64,000 nt of DNA from Allohahella marinimesophila (lineage in GTDB: Bacteria; Pseudomonadota; Gammaproteobacteria; Pseudomonadales; Oleiphilaceae). The notes beneath the pieces were generated by a model. That model made no database searches. It saw only the letters and a program-made list of their open reading frames with translations, and was not told the DNA's origin. This document shows, piece after piece, positions 59,962 through 64,000 of this stretch. Positions within the stretch are counted from its first letter, which is position 1, and each line of letters starts with the position of its first letter. Location of the stretch: positions 28,306 to 92,305 of the forward strand of contig NZ_BAABBO010000016.1 in the NCBI RefSeq assembly GCF_039538005.1. The letters are read 5' to 3'. A program made the translations under genes and the position numbers.

Positions 59962-61070
59962 TGCGAAAATAGCATTTCAAAACCAATGGTCAGGCTGGGC
60001 ACTGGTTTGAAGTCGGTATCTTCAGACAAGGTGATCACGCGGTAGTTCTCAGGTGAGGTAATCGGTGAGCCCTGACCGGTATCGGTTCTGATGGGCACAA
60101 GATATTCCTTGAGTTCGGCTCTAGAAAAAGTGAGGGCCGGCGTAACTTCCAGGAAAAGCCAATTTGAATAGACGGATTTCCGATAGGTCGCGCTAACGAA
60201 GTACTCGCTGGTTCGTGGCTGCGGCTGGTTTTCGCCGATCCAGCCGATTTGATAGCGGCTGGCACTGCGGAAATCGATCTGGTGGAACAGGGTCGCTGAC
60301 TGGGAGAAGTCCCAGGTATCGTCCTCCTGTTCGAAGCGCGCCTGGGTGAGCAGACGCAGGAAATAGTCTTCCGACAGATCACGCTCGAAGAAGAACTGTG
60401 TGCGATGGCCCCAGCCTTCGGAATGAAAATAATAGTAGGCCTGCTCGAAACGGAAAAACCACTCCTTTTTCAGCGGCCACTCACGTTCGAGTTCGAAACG
60501 CGCAAAGGGATCCAGCGGCACCCTGAAGCGGATACCGATGTCAGTATTGAACTGCCAGTGCTCCGGCTCCGATATGAACCGCAGAAAGCCTGAACTGCTT
60601 TCCCGCTCGCGGCCTTGTCTTGCCTGCCGGTTGCGGCGGTTTTCCAGGTCAAGGAATTCATCGGTCTGCGACTCCAATACGAGTTTGAATCGCTCTTTGG
60701 TGGATGGCAGATCGAGACGAAACTTGAAGTCGGGGTCGAGCTCCGGTGCCTCTCCAGCTTCGATGATGGAAAACAGACCGATTCTCAGGAAGCTGTCGTT
60801 ACTGCGGTCCGCTGCCTCCCGGCCACCAAAGAACCCGTCGACCTTGCGGCCGAGTGTACCGATGCGGGAAGACCAGTTGTTGCGCTGGTTGATCAACCAG
60901 TCCAGCGGCTGCTCCATCATGGCCGGTTCGAGATCCCTGTCCCTGAAGTAGGGCTTGAGCTCTTCGTACATCGCCTCGCCAGCATCCTCGGCCATCAACT
61001 GGCTACTACTGAAAATGCTGGCGAAACCGGTGAGCAGGCAGAGGCTATAGGCCAGCCAGTGACGATTCAA
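59958..61070 (-). CDS. Unknown exported protein, predicted outer-membrane barrel
   Basis: I do not recognise this protein. From a TTG that opens LNRHWLAYSLCLLTGFASIF it would have about 370 residues with a signal peptide ending near LMAED. The mature part starts helical (EELKPYFRDRDLEPAMMEQPLDWL) and then shows many alternating aromatic strands, such as KEWFFRFEQAYYYFHSEGW and FFFERDLSEDYFLRLL, the pattern of a beta-barrel. An open frame extends a further 47 codons upstream but lies inside the HIT gene and has no signal. The chosen start overlaps the HIT gene by 26 bp. It is followed by trmO with a GTGA overlap. Confidence 0.72.
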   Translation of the reverse strand: MNRHWLAYSLCLLTGFASIFSSSQLMAEDAGEAMYEELKPYFRDRDLEPAMMEQPLDWLINQRNNWSSRIGTLGRKVDGFFGGREAADRSNDSFLRIGLFSIIEAGEAPELDPDFKFRLDLPSTKERFKLVLESQTDEFLDLENRRNRQARQGRERESSSGFLRFISEPEHWQFNTDIGIRFRVPLDPFARFELEREWPLKKEWFFRFEQAYYYFHSEGWGHRTQFFFERDLSEDYFLRLLTQARFEQEDDTWDFSQSATLFHQIDFRSASRYQIGWIGENQPQPRTSEYFVSATYRKSVYSNWLFLEVTPALTFSRAELKEYLVPIRTDTGQGSPITSPENYRVITLSEDTDFKPVPSLTIGFEMLFSQ

Positions 61071-61506
61071 TGAGTTGGGCCTGTTCGTCGAGACGTTTGC
61101 GACGTGCTTTCGCAATGAATAATCCTGGCGCGTGAAGGAGGAGATGGCCACCAACCTTGAGTAGGTCCCGCCTGTATCTTGGAATGATATGGATATGCAG
61201 GTGCGGAACATGCTGTTGAGCGACGGTGTCGTTATTGTTGAGGATATTATAGCCGTCAGGTCGCTGTTTCGCCTTTAATTGGGTCAGCATTACCGCTGCC
61301 GAGAGCTTGTGGGTCAAATGCGACAGCGCATCGAGTTCCTTGAGCGTGAGTTCATCGAAGCGTTCGACGTGGCGGGTCGGGATGATGAGCAGATGGCCTG
61401 GGCTGATGGGGAAGAGGTCCATCATGGCCAGGCAGTCATCGTCCTGGTGAATGATACTGGCGGTCTCAGTGCCTTTGACGATACCGCAGAATTTACAGTC
61501 ACTCAC
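61045..61506 (-). CDS. HIT-family hydrolase/nucleotidyltransferase-like protein
   Basis: A 153-residue histidine-triad protein of the Hint/Fhit superfamily. The triad is His102, His104 and His106 in HVPHLHIHIIPRY, preceded by the CKFC zinc pair (Cys4, Cys7) and the helix SPGHLLIIPTRHVERFDELT. Such proteins hydrolyse nucleoside phosphoramidates or dinucleoside polyphosphates. The start is GTG, overlapping the yacG stop as GTGA. Confidence 0.9.
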   Translation of the reverse strand: MSDCKFCGIVKGTETASIIHQDDDCLAMMDLFPISPGHLLIIPTRHVERFDELTLKELDALSHLTHKLSAAVMLTQLKAKQRPDGYNILNNNDTVAQQHVPHLHIHIIPRYRRDLLKVGGHLLLHAPGLFIAKARRKRLDEQAQLIESSLAGL

Positions 61507-61754
61507 TGCCAGCGGTAACCATTGGATTGTTTGCTATCTCTGTCATCTGAGGATTCATCCTGTCCATCGAGTTCGTCCATGAGATGATCCAGGTCTTCAG
61601 CTGTTGGCGTGACCGGGATCTTGTAGCTTTCTTCTGCCCAGGCACCGAGATCAATCATCTGGCAGCGCTCGCAGCAGAAGGGTCTGAACTCGTTTTCGGG
61701 GATATATTTGACCGGCTTCTGGCAGGTCGGGCAATTCACGGTAATCGTCTTCAT
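61503..61754 (-). CDS. yacG: DNA gyrase inhibitor YacG
   Basis: An 83-residue zinc-finger protein that binds GyrB and inhibits gyrase in E. coli. The zinc ligands Cys8, Cys11, Cys27 and Cys31 (CPTC ... CCERC) and the MIDLGAWAEESYKIP motif are in place. The C-terminus is acidic. Its ATG overlaps the coaE stop by 4 bp. The pilD-coaE-yacG order is the usual one. Confidence 0.95.
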   Translation of the reverse strand: MKTITVNCPTCQKPVKYIPENEFRPFCCERCQMIDLGAWAEESYKIPVTPTAEDLDHLMDELDGQDESSDDRDSKQSNGYRWQ

Positions 61755-62341
61755 AACTTCATGTACGCATCATGCTGTGATTGGACTTTTTTGCGTAGGC
61801 TGGCAAGGTCGCCATCATTGAGAATGATGTCGTCGGCGAGCTCTTTTTTCTCGTGCCTGGCCATTTGGCTCGCCATGATAGCCTGCGCTTCATGTTCTCG
61901 GGAACCATCGCGAGCCATGGTTCGCTGGATTTGAACCTCGGGTGGTACGTCGATGAGGAGCACGCGGTCTACGGTATGGTGCTGCCGTCGCTCCAGCAGG
62001 AGTGGTGAGACGAGTATGCCGTAGTGGCTTTTGATGCCCTCGCGCCAGTCTTTCAGGCGTTTGTAAACCAGGGGATGGGTGAGGCCTTCGAGCCACTTGA
62101 GTTTGGCAGGGTTGGAAAACACGAGACTGCGCAGGGCGGGGCGGTTGAGTTCGCCGCTTTCCAGAAGGATATCAGGGCCGAATTGTTCGGCGATTTGCTG
62201 CAGGGCCGGTTCGCCCTTGGCGACAATGGCTTTGGCGACATCGTCAGCATCGATACAGTCGACACCCAGCTCGGCAAATATGGCAGCCGCTGTCGATTTG
62301 CCACTGGCTATGCCGCCAGTCAGGCCTACTACAGGCTTCAA
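61751..62341 (-). CDS. coaE: Dephospho-CoA kinase
   Basis: CoaE phosphorylates dephospho-CoA, the last step of coenzyme A synthesis. The 196-residue P-loop kinase has Walker A VGLTGGIASGKSTAAAIF, DADDVAKAIV and the lid region with MARDGSREHEAQAIMASQM. The start codon is TTG and has no good ribosome-binding site; no ATG is near. It lies 42 bp after pilD. Confidence 0.95.
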   Translation of the reverse strand: MKPVVGLTGGIASGKSTAAAIFAELGVDCIDADDVAKAIVAKGEPALQQIAEQFGPDILLESGELNRPALRSLVFSNPAKLKWLEGLTHPLVYKRLKDWREGIKSHYGILVSPLLLERRQHHTVDRVLLIDVPPEVQIQRTMARDGSREHEAQAIMASQMARHEKKELADDIILNDGDLASLRKKVQSQHDAYMKL

Positions 62342-62383
62342 TGGGGAGCCTGTAGTGGCGTCAGCTGAGCGTTAGCTGGTGGA

Positions 62384-63346
62384 CTAAAGAGTTGAGAGGT
62401 ATGAAGAAATGATCGCATTGCCCCAGAGTAAAGCGATGAAGCCTGCGATGGCAAGATATGGACCAAAGGGAATTGGAATATTTCTGTCGCGACCTCTAAA
62501 TACGATAAGACCGAGCCCCAGAATGGCACCGACGAAGGACGAGAGCAGGATAATGAGTGGCAGGACTTGCCAGCCCAACCAGGCCCCCAGGGCCGCCAGC
62601 AACTTGAAATCACCATAGCCCATGCCTTCCTTGCCTGTGAGCAGGCGAAAGCCGTGGAAGACCAGCCAGAGGCTTAAATAGCCTGCTATTGCTCCCCATA
62701 ACGCGGACTCCAGATCGGTGAAGAGACCGAAGCTGTTGGCGATCAGTCCGGCCCAAAGCAGCGGCATGGTGATGCTGTCTGGCAGAAGCTTGGTGTCGAA
62801 GTCGATCATCGACAGGGTGAGCAGGGTCCAGCTGAGCGCGACTGCGGCCAGGCCGGCGGTATTGACGCCGATGAACTTGAGGCAGATAACGCCGAGCAGG
62901 GCGGTTAGGAGCTCGATGACCGGGTAGCGCAGGCTGATGCTGGCCTTGCAGGCTGAGCAGCGGCCACGCAAAGCGAGATAGCTGAGCACGGGGATGTTCT
63001 CCCAGGCGCGGATCTTGTGGCCGCAGTGCGGGCAGGTGGAGTCCGGCTTGGAGAGGGTCATGACCGGTGGTGTGTCGGCCTGCTCTGCGGGGGCGTCGGC
63101 TTCGTGGGTGAGGTCGGGTGCTACCGCTGTGTGTTGTGGGTTTGCAGAGCTGTTGGTAGCGTCAGCCTTTCGCTGCTGGTGTTCGGCGAGGAACTGCTCG
63201 CACTGTTGCAGCCAGCCGGCCTCCATCATGCGTGGGAGTCGGTAGATCACCACATTAAGGAAGCTGCCGACGAGGAGGCCGAACAGCGCGATGCAAAAAA
63301 AAGCAGCATTGGGATGCTGCTGTAGGTAGAGGAAAATTTCTGTCAT
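62384..63346 (-). CDS. pilD: Prepilin peptidase PilD
   Basis: PilD cleaves and N-methylates type IV prepilins and pseudopilins in the inner membrane. The 320-residue protein has the zinc cysteines Cys105, Cys108, Cys130 and Cys133 (CPHC ... CSAC), the catalytic Asp in SMIDFDTKLLPD and the GxGD motif in GYGDFKLL, and eight or so membrane helices. A linker of about 50 residues (58-103), Ala/Gln/Thr-rich, separates the first helix from the zinc site, longer than in P. aeruginosa PilD. The gene follows pilC directly. A terminator-shaped element lies in its first codons. Confidence 0.95.
   Translation of the reverse strand: MTEIFLYLQQHPNAAFFCIALFGLLVGSFLNVVIYRLPRMMEAGWLQQCEQFLAEHQQRKADATNSSANPQHTAVAPDLTHEADAPAEQADTPPVMTLSKPDSTCPHCGHKIRAWENIPVLSYLALRGRCSACKASISLRYPVIELLTALLGVICLKFIGVNTAGLAAVALSWTLLTLSMIDFDTKLLPDSITMPLLWAGLIANSFGLFTDLESALWGAIAGYLSLWLVFHGFRLLTGKEGMGYGDFKLLAALGAWLGWQVLPLIILLSSFVGAILGLGLIVFRGRDRNIPIPFGPYLAIAGFIALLWGNAIISSYLSTL
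63295..63321 (-). terminator. Terminator-shaped element inside the first codons of pilD
   Basis: On the pilD coding strand GCAGCAT (63320-63314) pairs perfectly with ATGCTGC (63309-63303) around a CCCA loop, plus one A-T closing pair. Eight T residues follow (63302-63295). It is a textbook intrinsic-terminator shape. It spans roughly codons 9-17 (QQHPNAAFF), so it would reduce transcription into pilD-coaE if active. Confidence 0.55.
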
Positions 63347-64000
63347 TTAGACAACAGCACCCATCTGGAAGATTGGTAGGTACATCGCGATGATGAGGCC
63401 GCCGATGAGAACTCCGAGCACCGACATAATCATGGGTTCCATCAAGGCTGTTAGGTTGTCTACAGCGTCGTCAACCTCGGATTCGTAGTGGTCGGCCACC
63501 TTCTCAAGCATGGCGTCCAGCGCACCTGACTCTTCGCCGATTGCGGTAAGCTGAACGGCCATGACTGGGAATACCCCGCTTTCTTTCATACTGTATTGCA
63601 GCTGGGTACCGGAAGACACGTCTTCCTTAATTTTCATAATTGCCTTCTCAAACACTGAATTCCCGGCTGCTCCGGCAACTGAGTCTAGGGCATCGACGAG
63701 TGGCACACCGGCCGCAAAGGTTGTGGATAAAACGCGACCGAAACGGGCAACAGCAGATTTATAAATAATGTTCCCAACAACTGGCGCCTTCAACATGAAT
63801 CTGTCCATGCCTTCGCGAAATTTCAATGAGTTCTGATGAACTTTCTTTATGGCAAAGACTGACGCAATGATCCCAGCGAGTATGTAATACCAATAAGCCT
63901 GCATCCACTCCGACAAATCTACGACCATTCGTGTGAAGGCTGGTAGATCGGCGCCGAAGCTCTGGAACATGTCTTCAAACATTGGCACTACATATACTAG
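63347..64000 (-). CDS. pilC: Type IV pilus inner-membrane platform protein PilC, partial
   Basis: The visible part is the C-terminal 217 residues of a type II secretion/pilus GspF-domain protein; the reading frame continues through the window edge without a start. It includes the second GspF domain with VPMFEDMFQSFGADLPAFTRMVVDLSEW, the motif RFGRVLSTTFAAGVPLVDALDSVAGAAGN, and the final membrane helix ALMEPMIMSVLGVLIGGLIIAMYLPIFQMGAVV, ideal for PilC. It anchors the pilus ATPases. Its stop abuts the pilD start codon. Confidence 0.94.
   Translation of the reverse strand, partial: LVYVVPMFEDMFQSFGADLPAFTRMVVDLSEWMQAYWYYILAGIIASVFAIKKVHQNSLKFREGMDRFMLKAPVVGNIIYKSAVARFGRVLSTTFAAGVPLVDALDSVAGAAGNSVFEKAIMKIKEDVSSGTQLQYSMKESGVFPVMAVQLTAIGEESGALDAMLEKVADHYESEVDDAVDNLTALMEPMIMSVLGVLIGGLIIAMYLPIFQMGAVV

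Noticed and set aside
1..64000. CRISPR array, prophage, transposon, toxin-antitoxin or biosynthetic cluster
   Set aside because: No regularly spaced repeats, integrase, transposase, phage structural gene or toxin pair was seen on either strand.

Overview
This window looks like a chromosomal segment of a free-living, Gram-negative gammaproteobacterium. The gene order is close to that of pseudomonads and related marine gammaproteobacteria: gatCAB divergent from mreBCD-maf-rng-yhdP; kdsD-kdsC-lptCAB-rpoN-hpf-ptsN-rapZ-npr divergent from mlaFEDCB-ibaG-murA-hisGDC; and pilCD-coaE-yacG. The sequence is moderately GC-rich. No rRNA, tRNA, CRISPR array, insertion sequence or prophage was recognised. 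The genus cannot be fixed from the sequence alone.

Layout: (1) 0-4.1 kb, minus strand: the end of a surface polysaccharide cluster (GT2, GT4, a Wzx-like flippase and a GT2 cut by the window edge) with 4-bp stop/start overlaps. (2) 4.1-10.6 kb: a large inverted repeat, rimO, a stand-alone hupE, and DUF3015, DUF4105 and lipoprotein-hydrolase genes, then tpx. (3) 10.6-14 kb: gatCAB for tRNA-Gln/Asn transamidation. (4) 14-24 kb: cell-shape and housekeeping run mreB, mreC, mreD, maf, rng, yhdP, nitrilase. (5) 24-27 kb: darP, a DUF6279 lipoprotein, DUF3301 and mgtE. (6) 27-43.3 kb: the envelope core. Kdo synthesis (kdsD, kdsC), LPS transport (lptC, lptA, lptB), sigma-54 and the nitrogen PTS run leftward; phospholipid retrograde transport (mlaFEDCB), ibaG, murA and three histidine genes run rightward. 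(7) 43.3-50.2 kb: Nif3-like protein, YhcB/ZapG, ZapE, then a thiolase divergent from a DUF1302/DUF1329 envelope pair, closed by a strong terminator. (8) 50.2-59.2 kb: acyltransferase, YkvA, Bax-like glucosaminidase, a large unknown lipoprotein, YfaZ, DUF3187, a CPA-type antiporter and a PilZ protein. (9) 59.2-64 kb, minus strand: tightly overlapped pilC-pilD-coaE-yacG-HIT-unknown barrel-trmO.

Most of the window is conserved housekeeping and envelope biogenesis. The less ordinary signals are mostly outside the genes: a 17-bp near-perfect inverted repeat with nested stems upstream of rimO; a long dyad at the presumed transcription start of the DUF3015 gene; a stem-loop plus an apparent ATC start between mreB and mreC; a 15-bp palindrome between lptB and rpoN; paired palindromic repeats in the thiolase/DUF1302 divergent region; and an intrinsic-terminator-shaped element inside the first codons of pilD. 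The least understood proteins are the 794-residue lipoprotein with its YfaZ/DUF3187/antiporter neighbours, and a roughly 370-residue barrel-like protein overlapping the HIT gene.
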